A DNA stretch of 30,233 nt, taken from assembly GCA_963652495.1 (NCBI GenBank), contig CAVJTU010000034.1:1-30233 (forward strand). Reading direction: 5' to 3'. This document shows positions 1 to 7,161 of the stretch, one piece after another. Origin of the DNA: Anthropogastromicrobium sp963652495. GTDB taxonomy: Bacteria; Bacillota; Clostridia; Lachnospirales; Lachnospiraceae. Numbering within the stretch: the stretch's first letter is position 1; every line of letters begins with the position of its first letter. The notes beneath the pieces are model-generated. The model was not told the DNA's origin and did no database searches. It saw only the letters and a list, made by a program, of their open reading frames with translations. A program made the position numbers and the translations under genes.

Positions 1-15
1 TATATAGTGGCAGGT

Positions 16-53
16 AGCAAGAATCCCCTGCCTTTAGGCATGGGGAGTGTCAA
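16..53 (+). mobile_element. Probable right end of an IS200/IS605-family element (rest lies outside the window)
   Basis: A hairpin CCCCTGCC-TTTA-GGCA-T-GGGG (25-45, one bulged T) is followed by AGTG and TCAA at 50-53. A short AT-flanked hairpin close to a TCAA tip resembles the right ends of IS200/IS605 elements as I remember them, where TCAA is the right cleavage tetranucleotide of IS608 and the hairpin is bound by TnpA as single-stranded DNA. If so, the transposon body and any tnpB lie left of base 1, reading towards the right. No transposase coding sequence is visible here, so this rests on the end alone. Confidence 0.5.
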
Positions 54-100
54 AAACATCTTAAGGTACATGTCACCTTGCAAACTTGTTTTTTCCAGAA

Positions 101-134
101 AAAGACAAAAAAGGGATCCCCTTGCGGCGATCCC
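101..134 (-). terminator. Intrinsic terminator after the BlaI-type gene
   Basis: On the minus strand a GGGATC stem (134-129) pairs with GATCCC (118-113) across a 10-nt loop and is followed by TTTTTTGTCTTT. It lies about 30 nt after the stop codon of the gene ending at 166. Confidence 0.75.
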
Positions 135-165
135 ATCTTATCACATATATCACAATATACGTATC

Positions 166-561
166 TTATATATTATTTTCTTGAACTTTCTGCAGCTTCT
201 TTTCAACCAGCATGCGAATCGACTCAAGGTCTGTGACGGTCAATTCCTGACTGTCCAGATACGCACGCACGAAACCGACTGCCGAACCACTAAAGCTAGT
301 CTTTTGATAACGCTTCATCAATTCCTTCTGATAGTCCTGCTCTGAGATCAATGGCTTGTAGACATATGCATGACTTCTCTTCTCATAGGTTACATACCCC
401 TTGTCACGCAGATAGGACATAAATACGCTGATAGTAGTTCTCGCATACTCTTTGCCATACTCCGTCTTCAGACGCTCTAATAAGTCTGCTACAGATACAT
501 TATCACCAATTTCCCAGATACATTTCATAATCACTTGTTCTGTGTTCGTTAATTCTAGCAT
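166..561 (-). CDS. BlaI/MecI/CopY-family transcriptional repressor
   Basis: A 131-residue protein with the compact winged-helix layout of the BlaI/MecI/CopY family. It opens with LTNTEQVIMKCIWEIGDNVS, followed by a recognition region (about residues 40-62: RTTISVFMSYLRDKGYVTYE) and the YVYKPLISEQDY wing and linker. The C-terminal half (75-131) is helical and is expected to be the dimerisation segment. Such repressors bind short palindromes, and classical members are inactivated by cleavage by a BlaR1/MecR1 M56 peptidase. No BlaR1-type partner is encoded nearby, so the signal is unknown. The start ATG is preceded by AAAGGGA at 7-8 nt. It follows ftsH on the same strand but appears to have its own promoter. 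Confidence 0.9.
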   Translation of the reverse strand: MLELTNTEQVIMKCIWEIGDNVSVADLLERLKTEYGKEYARTTISVFMSYLRDKGYVTYEKRSHAYVYKPLISEQDYQKELMKRYQKTSFSGSAVGFVRAYLDSQELTVTDLESIRMLVEKKLQKVQENNI

Positions 562-650
562 CGCGATATCCCTTTCTGTACCTTAAGTTTGACAACCGTA
601 CCTTCTGCTCTTTACAGCTGCTCCTATGTTTTCTAGATACTCTCCGTCAT

Positions 651-668
651 ATACGGCAGCATACGGCA
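651..668. promoter_or_regulatory. Tandem 10-bp-spaced direct repeat in the blaI-type leader (possible operator)
   Basis: ATACGGCA occurs at 651-658 and again at 661-668, one helical turn apart, in the leader of the BlaI-type gene and downstream of its predicted -10 box. The spacing would suit a protein binding one face of the helix. It is not a recognised BlaI operator, so the role is speculative. Confidence 0.3.
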
Positions 669-694
669 ATAATTTTTTCTAAGGCAACACAGCT

Positions 695-723
695 ATATTA
701 CAGCATTTTTTAAATAAATACAA
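695..723 (-). promoter_or_regulatory. SigmaA-type promoter for the BlaI-type gene
   Basis: On the minus strand -35 TTGTAT (723-718), a 17-nt spacer and -10 TAATAT (700-695). Transcription would start near 688, leaving a leader of about 125 nt before the ATG at 561. Confidence 0.55.
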
Positions 724-840
724 TGAATAAAATTAGCATTTTATTAACTTTTTGTATTTTTTTAATCAAGAATAGCATGGTAAATCTAACCTCTTTTTCA
801 ACTTCGGTCAATTTCCTTCATTCTGTGTCAAAATATGTGC

Positions 841-2691
841 CTAATCCTGTGTCACAACCTGCTGCCGATTCAGAATCTCCATAAATTCTTCTCCTGTGAT
901 CGTCTCATGATCATACAGGAACTTGGAGATTTCATGAAGCTTATCCATATGACTGCTCAAGAGTTCCTTCGCCTTTTCGTACTGCTTCTGCACTAAAGCT
1001 ACTACAAGCTCGTCGATTTTTGTCGCCGTCTCCTGTGAACAGCTCATACTGGTGTCTCCGCCTAAATAAACATTGTTCAAACTTTCCATCGCCACCATAC
1101 CAAACTCGCTCATACCGTAGCGGGTAATAATGGATCGCGCCAGCTTTGTTGCCTGCTCGATATCGTTTGATGCACCTGTCGTCACATCGCCGAACACAAG
1201 CTCCTCTGCCACACGACCTCCGGTAAAGGTAGCAATCTTATTTTCCAGCTCTGTCTTTGTCATCAGATACTTCTCACCCTCATCGACCTGCATCGTGAAG
1301 CCGAGCGCACCGGATGTACGCGGAATAATCGTAATCTTCTGCACCGGAGCCGAATCTGTCTGTAATGCTGCTACAAGCGCATGTCCCACCTCGTGGTAGG
1401 AAACAATCAGCTTTTCTTTGGTGGATAGAATGCGATTCTTCTTCTGATAACCGGCAATTACAACTTCAACACTCTCCATCAAATCGGTCTGTGTCGCAAA
1501 CTTTCTGCCGTCACGGACTGCACGAAGTGCGGCCTCATTGACGATATTGGCAAGTTCGGCACCGGATGCACCTGCTGCGGTACGCGCAATCGCATTGAAA
1601 TCGACATTATCTGCAATCTTGATCTTTGCGGCATGTACCTTCAATATATCCTCACGCCCCTTCAAATCTGGCAGTTCAACCGGAATACGGCGGTCGAAAC
1701 GGCCCGGACGAAGAAGTGCCGGATCGAGTGATTCCGGACGGTTGGTCGCAGCAAGGATAACAACGCCCTTGGAACCATCGAAACCATCCATCTCGGAAAG
1801 CAGCTGGTTTAACGTCTGCTCACGCTCGTCGTTGCCTCCGATCTGACCGCTCTCTCGCTTCTTTCCAACGGCATCGATCTCATCGATAAAGACAATACAC
1901 GGTGCTTTTTCATTCGCCTGCTTGAACAGATCACGCACCTTTGCAGCACCCATACCAACGAACATCTCGACAAACTCAGAACCGGAAATGGAGAAGAATG
2001 GCACATCTGCCTCGCCTGCTACGGCCTTGGCAAGCATCGTCTTACCAGTTCCAGGAGGGCCTACAAGAAGAGCACCCTTTGGCATTGTCGCACCGATCTC
2101 GCGGTATTTCTGCGGATTGTGAAGGAAATCAACGATCTCCTGAAGAAGCTCCTTCGCCTCTTCCTCTCCTGCAACGTCCTTAAATTTGATACCGTCAACA
2201 GATTTGACATATACCTTGGCATTGCTCTTTGGACCGCCCATACCGAAGGTCATCATGCCCTCTCCATCGCCCATTTTGTTCAGGAATTTCTTTGAGATCA
2301 GCCTCCATACGACAAACAAAATCACAATCGGAGCAATATAACTGATCAGCATATATTCGAATATTCCCATCTGCTGAACAATTGGCTTGCTAAATTTAGC
2401 TCCGGCTGCTTCCAGACGGCTCACTAAGTCCGGATCATTCATAGTTCCTGTCTTGTAAATATGCTCACCACTCTTGTCTGTAAAAGTGATCTGTGTATCC
2501 TCTACACTGACTTCTCCGATGTTTTTCTCTTCAATCATCTGGAGAAATGTACTGTAATCCGTCTGCTCAACCTGTCTTCGGAACAGGTTCGGAAATACAA
2601 ATGTATTCAAAAGCAAAAACACAATGATGGCAATGACCCAATAGGTCAGCATCGGTTTTTTCGGCCTGTTCGGCCTGTCATCTACTTCCAT
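841..2691 (-). CDS. ftsH: ATP-dependent zinc metalloprotease FtsH (paralogue 1, CIRCE-associated)
   Basis: Membrane-anchored AAA+ protease that extracts and degrades unneeded or damaged membrane and some soluble proteins. Two N-terminal membrane segments (about residues 16-34 and 112-133) flank an extracytoplasmic loop. An AAA module follows with Walker A GPPGTGKT (about 211-218), Walker B IVFIDEID and the SRH region ATNRPESLDPALLRPGRFDR. The protease domain has zinc motif HEVGH (about 433-437) and the distal Asp in TGASNDIEQATKLAR. Length (616 aa) is typical. I prefer ATG 2691, with GAGG five bases upstream, over the GTG two codons earlier (2697). A second ftsH lies at 23566-25443. The promoter overlaps a near-perfect CIRCE element, so I infer heat-shock or proteotoxic control by HrcA. 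Confidence 0.95.
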   Translation of the reverse strand: MEVDDRPNRPKKPMLTYWVIAIIVFLLLNTFVFPNLFRRQVEQTDYSTFLQMIEEKNIGEVSVEDTQITFTDKSGEHIYKTGTMNDPDLVSRLEAAGAKFSKPIVQQMGIFEYMLISYIAPIVILFVVWRLISKKFLNKMGDGEGMMTFGMGGPKSNAKVYVKSVDGIKFKDVAGEEEAKELLQEIVDFLHNPQKYREIGATMPKGALLVGPPGTGKTMLAKAVAGEADVPFFSISGSEFVEMFVGMGAAKVRDLFKQANEKAPCIVFIDEIDAVGKKRESGQIGGNDEREQTLNQLLSEMDGFDGSKGVVILAATNRPESLDPALLRPGRFDRRIPVELPDLKGREDILKVHAAKIKIADNVDFNAIARTAAGASGAELANIVNEAALRAVRDGRKFATQTDLMESVEVVIAGYQKKNRILSTKEKLIVSYHEVGHALVAALQTDSAPVQKITIIPRTSGALGFTMQVDEGEKYLMTKTELENKIATFTGGRVAEELVFGDVTTGASNDIEQATKLARSIITRYGMSEFGMVAMESLNNVYLGGDTSMSCSQETATKIDELVVALVQKQYEKAKELLSSHMDKLHEISKFLYDHETITGEEFMEILNRQQVVTQD

Positions 2692-2765
2692 AAGCACCTC
2701 ACATTCTGCTCCAGCGTCTCTGGAGCACGCGGCATCTACCCTCTTATTTTTACATGCCTAATCGT

Positions 2766-2794
2766 ATGATACCCTCTTTTATTAGCACTGTCAA
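2766..2794 (-). promoter_or_regulatory. SigmaA promoter of ftsH paralogue 1
   Basis: On the minus strand -35 TTGACA (2794-2789), exactly 17 nt, and -10 TATCAT (2771-2766). The -35 box sits inside the CIRCE element, so bound HrcA would block RNA polymerase. The next gene downstream is ftsH, start 2691. Confidence 0.8.
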
Positions 2795-2808
2795 GTGATG
2801 AGTGCTAA
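2782..2808. promoter_or_regulatory. CIRCE element (HrcA operator)
   Basis: TTAGCACTG (2782-2790), a 9-nt spacer, then GAGTGCTAA (2800-2808). The CIRCE consensus is TTAGCACTC-N9-GAGTGCTAA, so 17 of 18 arm positions match and the spacer length is exact. It overlaps the -35 box of the ftsH promoter. Confidence 0.92.
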
Positions 2809-2855
2809 CTTTTTTATAAAGATTTTGTGAAGTGTTACAGTTCACGCGTCCTGTT

Positions 2856-3893
2856 TTACTGCTTTTTTCTCTCGTAATAAAACATATATTGCTGCATAAT
2901 CCCTGCAAAACCTTCATATTTTTCCACCGGGAAATGCCCATTATAGTATGTTTTCTGGATCCGGTCAATCCACACATCTACCGGAAATGCACCAATTCGG
3001 TGATACCCAAACAATGCGACACAATTTGCCACCTTTTCGCCAACACCATAGCAGGAAAGAAGCATTTTATGCAGGTCGTCATCGTTAAGAGATGCCCATT
3101 GCGTGAGAGCGAGTGAGCCATTCGCGACCTGTCTTGCAGTCTCATAAATATATTTTGCGCGATAGCCAAGAGAAAGAGACTGAAGATCCGATAAGGTGAG
3201 CGCAGACAACTGCGCTGGCGTCGGGAATGCATAGATTTCGTTTTCCCTGTCAATGCAGGTACCGCATTTCTTTGACAGCGCTTCCACGGCCTGACGGATG
3301 GCTGGAATGTTTTTTCGCTGTGAAATGATGAAGGTAATTAGCATCTCCCACGGATCCTGATGCAGGATGCGGATACCTCTTCCAAAGGCAAATGCAGACT
3401 GTAGGTAAGAGTCTGCCGGGGCAATTGCAAACTCGTATTGGCAATAATCCGTCTCCAGATCAAAGTAGTGATGCCAGAAATGTTCGTACTCTTTAAGCGA
3501 GCAGAAGAAGGTAAGACGATGTAAATTATTCCGGGATTGTTCCAGCAAAATTTCCTGACCATCGTTCTGATTGCTCCTTTGATAAAGCGAATCATTTAAA
3601 CTTTCCTGATAAATCAAAACGGTATGATCTGCGGCTGTTGCACGATAGAACGTCCCAAGATTGTCAGACGCATTGCTATTACCTGTTTTAGGAACGGTAT
3701 CGTAAACGTTATTGCGCTGCGCTTCTTTCTCACTTACCCGATAAATACGAAAGCACTGACCGCTCTCCATGATCTGCTCAAGATCAAAGCAATCTGCTTC
3801 CATCTGCACACCATTTGATTGGACCAGTGCTGTCTGTGTATTCACCTGTATGAACTTGCCTGCTGTCTGCTGCCTGTTTGTATTTACTGGCAC
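2856..3893 (-). CDS. OGG1-type 8-oxoguanine DNA glycosylase/AP lyase
   Basis: Base-excision repair enzyme of the helix-hairpin-helix superfamily that removes oxidised guanine from DNA. The N-terminal OGG_N-like part shows DLEQIMESGQCFRIYR (about 38-53). The HhH region is CYGVGEKVANCVALFGYHRI followed by FPVDVWIDR. Lys287 and Asp306 fit the OGG1 Schiff-base lysine and catalytic aspartate. Compared with typical bacterial OGGs (my estimate about 210-310 aa) it carries polar inserts near 54-82 and 100-125. The GTG start at 3893 overlaps the yqeY stop by 10 nt, but no clear Shine-Dalgarno was found and the first 30 residues lack family features, so a start further inside is possible. It is probably co-transcribed with yqeY. 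Confidence 0.88.
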   Translation of the reverse strand: MPVNTNRQQTAGKFIQVNTQTALVQSNGVQMEADCFDLEQIMESGQCFRIYRVSEKEAQRNNVYDTVPKTGNSNASDNLGTFYRATAADHTVLIYQESLNDSLYQRSNQNDGQEILLEQSRNNLHRLTFFCSLKEYEHFWHHYFDLETDYCQYEFAIAPADSYLQSAFAFGRGIRILHQDPWEMLITFIISQRKNIPAIRQAVEALSKKCGTCIDRENEIYAFPTPAQLSALTLSDLQSLSLGYRAKYIYETARQVANGSLALTQWASLNDDDLHKMLLSCYGVGEKVANCVALFGYHRIGAFPVDVWIDRIQKTYYNGHFPVEKYEGFAGIMQQYMFYYERKKQ

Positions 3894-4321
3894 AGCTGTG
3901 CAACCACCTGATTGATTACTTTTCCGTCTGCTTTTCCCTTTAATTCTGCCATAACTGCCTTCATGATCTGACCCTTATTCTTTGTGGCAATTACATCTGC
4001 AAATTTGGTTGTCAGGATTTCCTTTACTTCGTCTGCAGACAGAAGCTTTGGCGCATATTCGCTGATCACATCGTATCTTGCCTGATACTCTTCCTTAAGC
4101 TCGGTACGGTCTGCCGGGCAGAAGTCGATCTGCTCTTTTGCAGTCTTTAATTCCTTTAAGATAACGCTGTCAACGAGTTCCTCTGTAATATTGTCACGGC
4201 ATCCCTTGTCAATCGCTGCTTTCTTTACTGCGGAAATCAATGCGGAAATGGATTCCTTTCTTGGCTTATCCTTTGCCTTCATTGCGGCAATCATATCCTT
4301 TTGAAGTTTCTCAAACTGCAT
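3884..4321 (-). CDS. yqeY: GatB/YqeY domain protein
   Basis: A 145-residue stand-alone YqeY domain, related to the C-terminal tail domain of GatB, the amidotransferase subunit that makes Gln-tRNA or Asn-tRNA. The stand-alone form probably binds tRNA, but its cellular role is not settled. Family features are QKDMIAAMKAKDKPRKESIS near the N-terminus, EYAPKLLSADEVKEIL in the middle and the terminal NKGQIMKAVMAELKGKADGK. I set the start at ATG 4321 because AAAGGAAG lies about 9 nt upstream; the 13 codons before it are not family-like. A strong promoter lies 51 nt upstream, and the OGG gene overlaps its stop. Confidence 0.9.
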   Translation of the reverse strand: MQFEKLQKDMIAAMKAKDKPRKESISALISAVKKAAIDKGCRDNITEELVDSVILKELKTAKEQIDFCPADRTELKEEYQARYDVISEYAPKLLSADEVKEILTTKFADVIATKNKGQIMKAVMAELKGKADGKVINQVVAQLCQ

Positions 4322-4371
4322 GATACATTCTTCCTTTCTGTGGTGCGGCTTATGCCTCACGCGCTAGTACC

Positions 4372-4400
4372 ATGATAGTTCAATTGAGGGCGTCTGTCAA
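4372..4400 (-). promoter_or_regulatory. SigmaA promoter of yqeY
   Basis: On the minus strand -35 TTGACA (4400-4395), a 17-nt spacer and -10 TATCAT (4377-4372). The structured element at 4430-4595 ends before this promoter, so it is not part of the yqeY 5' leader. Confidence 0.8.
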
Positions 4401-4422
4401 GGTTGCCTGTATACAAGCATCT

Positions 4423-4604
4423 AAAAAAAGTTACAGTTCACAGGACACCCATTCACAAAACCGCACGTTCCGTGCGCCGCTGCTACGCAGCTTTGTTTTG
4501 CTCATGAACGGGCGTCCACTTCGTCATGCTGATCTGTCAAATCTTCATACAAGCATGAGATTTATCCAGATCTAGCATAGCGTGTGAACTATAACTCAAA
4601 AAAA
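4423..4604 (-). repeat. Nested multi-branched palindromic element (MITE-like or structured RNA)
   Basis: An outer inverted repeat pairs 4430-4442 with 4583-4595 (13 positions). Inside are two arms. Arm B (4443-4455 with 4505-4517) encloses AAAAC/GTTTT pairing and two small hairpins, CGCACG-TTC-CGTGCG (4462-4476) and GCTGC-TAC-GCAGC (4479-4491). Arm A (4526-4578) is a bulged hairpin. Read on the minus strand, all three mismatches in the outer and arm-B stems become G-U pairs, and the outer stem is followed by U7. A7 tracts flank both sides (4423-4429 and 4598-4604), the right one being the U-tract of the rpsR terminator. Together with the terminator this accounts for the whole 327-nt gap apart from the yqeY promoter. 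I cannot name the family. Confidence 0.7.
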
Positions 4605-4624
4605 GAGTGCACTTTCGTGCACTC
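4597..4624 (-). terminator. Intrinsic terminator of the rpsF-ssb-rpsR operon
   Basis: On the minus strand GAGTGCAC-GAAA-GTGCACTC (4624-4605), a perfect 8-bp stem with a GNRA-type GAAA loop, followed by TTTTTTT. It lies 25 nt after the rpsR stop. Confidence 0.92.
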
Positions 4625-4648
4625 CTATAATCGTGAACTGATATCCAA

Positions 4649-4912
4649 TTAATCTACGGTATATGGCATAAGTGCGATATGACGAGCTCTCTTGATAGCT
4701 ACGGTCATTGCTCTCTGATGCTTTGCGCAGGTTCCGGTAATTCTTCTCGGAAGGATCTTTCCTCTCTCGGAAACATACTTCTTTAACATTGCAACATTCT
4801 TGTAATCGATAACACCGTTGTTCTCTCCACAGAATACGCAAACCTTCTTTCTTCTGCGAGGTGCTCTTCTCTTCATGGAGGAATCAGTTTTTTCTGCCTT
4901 ATTGTAAGCCAT
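4649..4912 (-). CDS. rpsR: 30S ribosomal protein S18
   Basis: An 87-residue S18 of normal length. The family core is visible: RKKVCVFCGENNGVIDYKNV, then LKKYVSERGKILPRRITGTC and AKHQRAMTVAIKRARHIALM. S18 binds the 30S platform together with S6. The two cysteines of VCVFC and the later TCAKH could form the zinc-binding type of S18, which is an inference from spacing. The Shine-Dalgarno AAAAGGAGAG is well placed before ATG 4912. It is the last gene of rpsF-ssb-rpsR and is followed by a strong terminator. Confidence 0.98.
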   Translation of the reverse strand: MAYNKAEKTDSSMKRRAPRRRKKVCVFCGENNGVIDYKNVAMLKKYVSERGKILPRRITGTCAKHQRAMTVAIKRARHIALMPYTVD

Positions 4913-4996
4913 GTTCTTCTCTCCTTTTTGATCTTCTATCTGTCAGACCTTCTGGTTCTGACTATGGACGTTTCTCTCCGTCTGTCTTTGACATCA

Positions 4997-5461
4997 TTAG
5001 TTAAATGGAAGTCCTTCGTCTTCTACGCCGTCCGGGATGTTCATGAACCCACTTGCAACTGCACTGGCTGGCTCAGGTCTGGACTGAGACATTGCCGGTC
5101 TGTAACCGCCATTGTCGGATCCTGCACTGGCTGCCTTGCTCTCTGCAAACTCCTGATCCTCAACAACCACATCGGTCGTATAAACTTTCTGGCCATCCTT
5201 ATTGGTGTAGCTGCCGGTCTGAATACGTCCGGTAACCACAAGCTTTGTTCCCTGATGGAAATACTTCTCAGCGAACTCTGCTGAACGGTCAAATGCCACA
5301 CACTGAATAAAGTCAGCTGTCTGCTCACCGTTGGAAGCATTGGAACGTCCTCTGCGATCCACAGCCAGCGTATATCTTGCAATAGCCATCTGGCGCTCTC
5401 CCTGTGAGTAACGAACTTCTGGGTCTCGGGTAAGTCTTCCCATTAAAATAACTTTATTCAT
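4997..5461 (-). CDS. ssb: Single-stranded DNA-binding protein
   Basis: A 154-residue SSB that coats single-stranded DNA in replication, repair and recombination. The OB-fold runs from MNKVILMGRLTRDPEVRYSQ to about residue 110, with FIQCVAFDRSAEFAEKYFHQ and the GTKLVVTGRIQTGSYTNKDG strand pair. A flexible Ser/Gly/Pro-rich linker (about 115-140) leads to the acidic tail ending EDEGLPFN. SSB tails usually end in DDDIPF or similar, which recruits repair proteins; the single extra Asn after the PF is common in Firmicutes. The ribosome-binding site is weak. It lies between rpsF and rpsR as in most Firmicutes. Confidence 0.97.
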   Translation of the reverse strand: MNKVILMGRLTRDPEVRYSQGERQMAIARYTLAVDRRGRSNASNGEQTADFIQCVAFDRSAEFAEKYFHQGTKLVVTGRIQTGSYTNKDGQKVYTTDVVVEDQEFAESKAASAGSDNGGYRPAMSQSRPEPASAVASGFMNIPDGVEDEGLPFN

Positions 5462-5516
5462 AGTTAATAACCATGCCCTTTCTAAAATGCTTAAGCAAAA
5501 TGCCTAAGCCTCCTGC

Positions 5517-5804
5517 TTACGCTTCCTGCTTAACGCAAAGATATCTGACAACCGGTTCCATAATGCGAACGTGTCTCTCAACTTCGTTTGGACACTCAGC
5601 ATTAGCATCAAACTGGATGAAGTAATAGTAAGCCTCTTTGGACTTCTGAATCTCATAAGCCAGTCTCTTCTTACCCCAATCATCAACGTTGGTAACAACG
5701 CCGTTGTAACGGGTGATGTAGCCCTGTACCTTCTCGATTGCTGCAGCTCTCTCTTCTTCCTCAAGCTTTGCACTTAATACAACTGCTAACTCGTACTTAT
5801 TCAT
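5517..5804 (-). CDS. rpsF: 30S ribosomal protein S6
   Basis: A 95-residue S6, the partner of S18 on the 30S platform. Family features are MNKYELAVVLSAKLEEEERA, the segment VDDWGKKRLAYEIQKSKEAY and YYFIQFDANAECPNEVERHV with RIMEPVVRYLCVK near the end. The start is set by a very strong Shine-Dalgarno, AGAAGGAGG, 8 nt before ATG 5804. It is the first gene of the rpsF-ssb-rpsR operon, with a good promoter about 75 nt upstream. I looked for, and did not find, a convincing S6:S18 autoregulatory leader motif in the short 5' UTR. Confidence 0.98.
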   Translation of the reverse strand: MNKYELAVVLSAKLEEEERAAAIEKVQGYITRYNGVVTNVDDWGKKRLAYEIQKSKEAYYYFIQFDANAECPNEVERHVRIMEPVVRYLCVKQEA

Positions 5805-5878
5805 GTTTCTACCTCCTTCTGGTCTCTGGCCCTTCGTTTACTGAAGAGCAAGGATATGACATTACATCACAGTTTTTT

Positions 5879-5907
5879 ACTCTACCATATTTGCGCAGAA
5901 AATGCAA
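5879..5907 (-). promoter_or_regulatory. SigmaA promoter of rpsF-ssb-rpsR
   Basis: On the minus strand -35 TTGCAT (5907-5902), a 17-nt spacer and -10 TAGAGT (5884-5879), leaving a leader of about 70 nt before rpsF. Confidence 0.65.
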
Positions 5908-5981
5908 GCGTTTTTTATAAAAAATTTCATGCACTCAGATGTGTGAATCAGCCGAAACGAAGTGAGCTTTTCCGCAAACTC

Positions 5982-6173
5982 TCATTCTGCCTTTTTGATA
6001 CTCTTCGTATTCTTCTCCACCAGCTTTCTTGGCACCAGAATCTGATGCTCGCAGCCGCAGCAGCGCAGGCGAAAATCCATTCCGACACGCAAAATCTCCC
6101 ACTCCCTGCTTCCGCACGGATGCTGCTTTTTCATGGTGATTCTGTCTCCAACTTCAAAATCCATTTTCATCAT
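5982..6173 (-). CDS. DUF951 family small protein
   Basis: A 63-residue protein of the DUF951 family (YyzM of B. subtilis is a relative). It reads as a small beta-rich domain: DFEVGDRITMKKQHPCGSRE, then WEILRVGMDFRLRCCGCEHQ and ILVPRKLVEKN. The CG and CCGCEH cysteines suggest a small metal-binding knuckle, which is an inference. Function is unknown. The ATG (6173) is 10 nt after the stop of the S1-domain gene, with TAAGGT as ribosome-binding site, so the two are co-transcribed. Confidence 0.9.
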   Translation of the reverse strand: MMKMDFEVGDRITMKKQHPCGSREWEILRVGMDFRLRCCGCEHQILVPRKLVEKNTKSIKKAE

Positions 6174-6183
6174 GTATTGTACC

Positions 6184-7128
6184 TTAGTTCAGCTTAAAGC
6201 CCTTTAACAGTGCGCCAAGTCCGGTTGCTGCCTCGCCCTTATCCTCGTACTCAGACGGCCCGTCGTCCTCTACCTCGCGGCTGGCAACATCAGCTGCCTC
6301 ACGGATACTTAAGGAAATCTTGTTGTTCTCGATCTTGATGATCTTTACCTTAACCTGCTCGCCTTCTTTTAATACCTGGCTCGGATGCTTTAATCTTCTG
6401 TCGCTGATCTGGGAAATATGAACAAGTCCTGTGATGCCATCACCGATATTGACAAACGCGCCGTAGTCCTTTAACTGCTCAACCCTACCCTCCATGATCG
6501 TGCCAACGGTGTACTTGTTGATCTTCTTATTCTTTTCTTCCATCACCTTTGCCTGCAGCAGCTCCTTTGCAGACAGTACGACACGCTTTGTCTCCTCGTC
6601 CACAGAGATTACCTGCACGTCAAGCTCTTTATTCAGGTAGTCGGCCGGTTCCTCAACATAGGTAAGTGCCAGCTTAGATGCCGGAATAAAGCCGCGCACT
6701 CCCTCAACATATGCCACGCATCCTCCATTTACAGCACCTGCTACCTTTACGTGATATACTTTCTGAGACTTCTGTGCATCAGCTAACTTGTCCCATGCCA
6801 GTTCCTCAGCCGCATCCTTGCAGGAAAGGAGCATATTGCCGGCTCCATCATCTGTCTTTACAACCGTTGCTGTAAGGGTATCGCCGACTGCTACATTTTC
6901 CATTACCTGATAAGCAGGATCGTTACTTAACTCGCTCACCGGTATTCTGCCCGGTGCATAATAATTAAAATCAATTGTAACATCCTGATCATTTACATCA
7001 ATAACAGTTCCTGTTACGATATCGCCCGGACGGATTCTGCGGTAGGATGCCTCAAGCTCTTCCTTGTAATCATCCATTGTCTCCGTCGTTCCAACTTCCA
7101 TTTCTTTTACTTTCTTTATTTCTTCCAT
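6184..7128 (-). CDS. S1 RNA-binding domain protein (RpsA-like)
   Basis: A 314-residue protein with three S1 (OB-fold) RNA-binding domains at about residues 32-107, 120-195 and 213-282. The last is the canonical copy: GTIMEGRVEQLKDYGAFVNI, GDGITGLVHISQIS, and KVKIIKIENNKISLSIREA. Gram-positive S1 homologues are shorter than E. coli S1 (six domains) and may assist translation or RNA turnover; their exact role is unsettled. Some relatives are called 30S ribosomal protein S1. The acidic N-terminus and tail (about 283-314) lack domain features. GGAAG precedes ATG 7128. DUF951 follows in the same operon. Confidence 0.9.
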   Translation of the reverse strand: MEEIKKVKEMEVGTTETMDDYKEELEASYRRIRPGDIVTGTVIDVNDQDVTIDFNYYAPGRIPVSELSNDPAYQVMENVAVGDTLTATVVKTDDGAGNMLLSCKDAAEELAWDKLADAQKSQKVYHVKVAGAVNGGCVAYVEGVRGFIPASKLALTYVEEPADYLNKELDVQVISVDEETKRVVLSAKELLQAKVMEEKNKKINKYTVGTIMEGRVEQLKDYGAFVNIGDGITGLVHISQISDRRLKHPSQVLKEGEQVKVKIIKIENNKISLSIREAADVASREVEDDGPSEYEDKGEAATGLGALLKGFKLN

Positions 7129-7161
7129 TGTGACTGCTTCCTTTCCATCTATTATTCAGAT

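Noticed and set aside
7..345. 112-codon plus-strand ORF at the left edge
   Set aside because: It runs antisense to the BlaI-type gene and its terminator and includes the transposon-like hairpin; composition shows no protein-like pattern.
4441..4517. Cloverleaf-like arm considered as a tRNA gene
   Set aside because: No anticodon arm, T-loop GTTCRANNC or CCA-adjacent acceptor; stem sizes do not fit a tRNA.
5805..5878. S6:S18 autoregulatory leader
   Set aside because: A 7-bp hairpin exists in the rpsF leader but lacks the recognised conserved CCG bulge, so I do not call it.
5935..6117. 60-codon minus-strand ORF overlapping DUF951
   Set aside because: Different frame from the recognised DUF951 gene, which has the ribosome-binding site and the family match.
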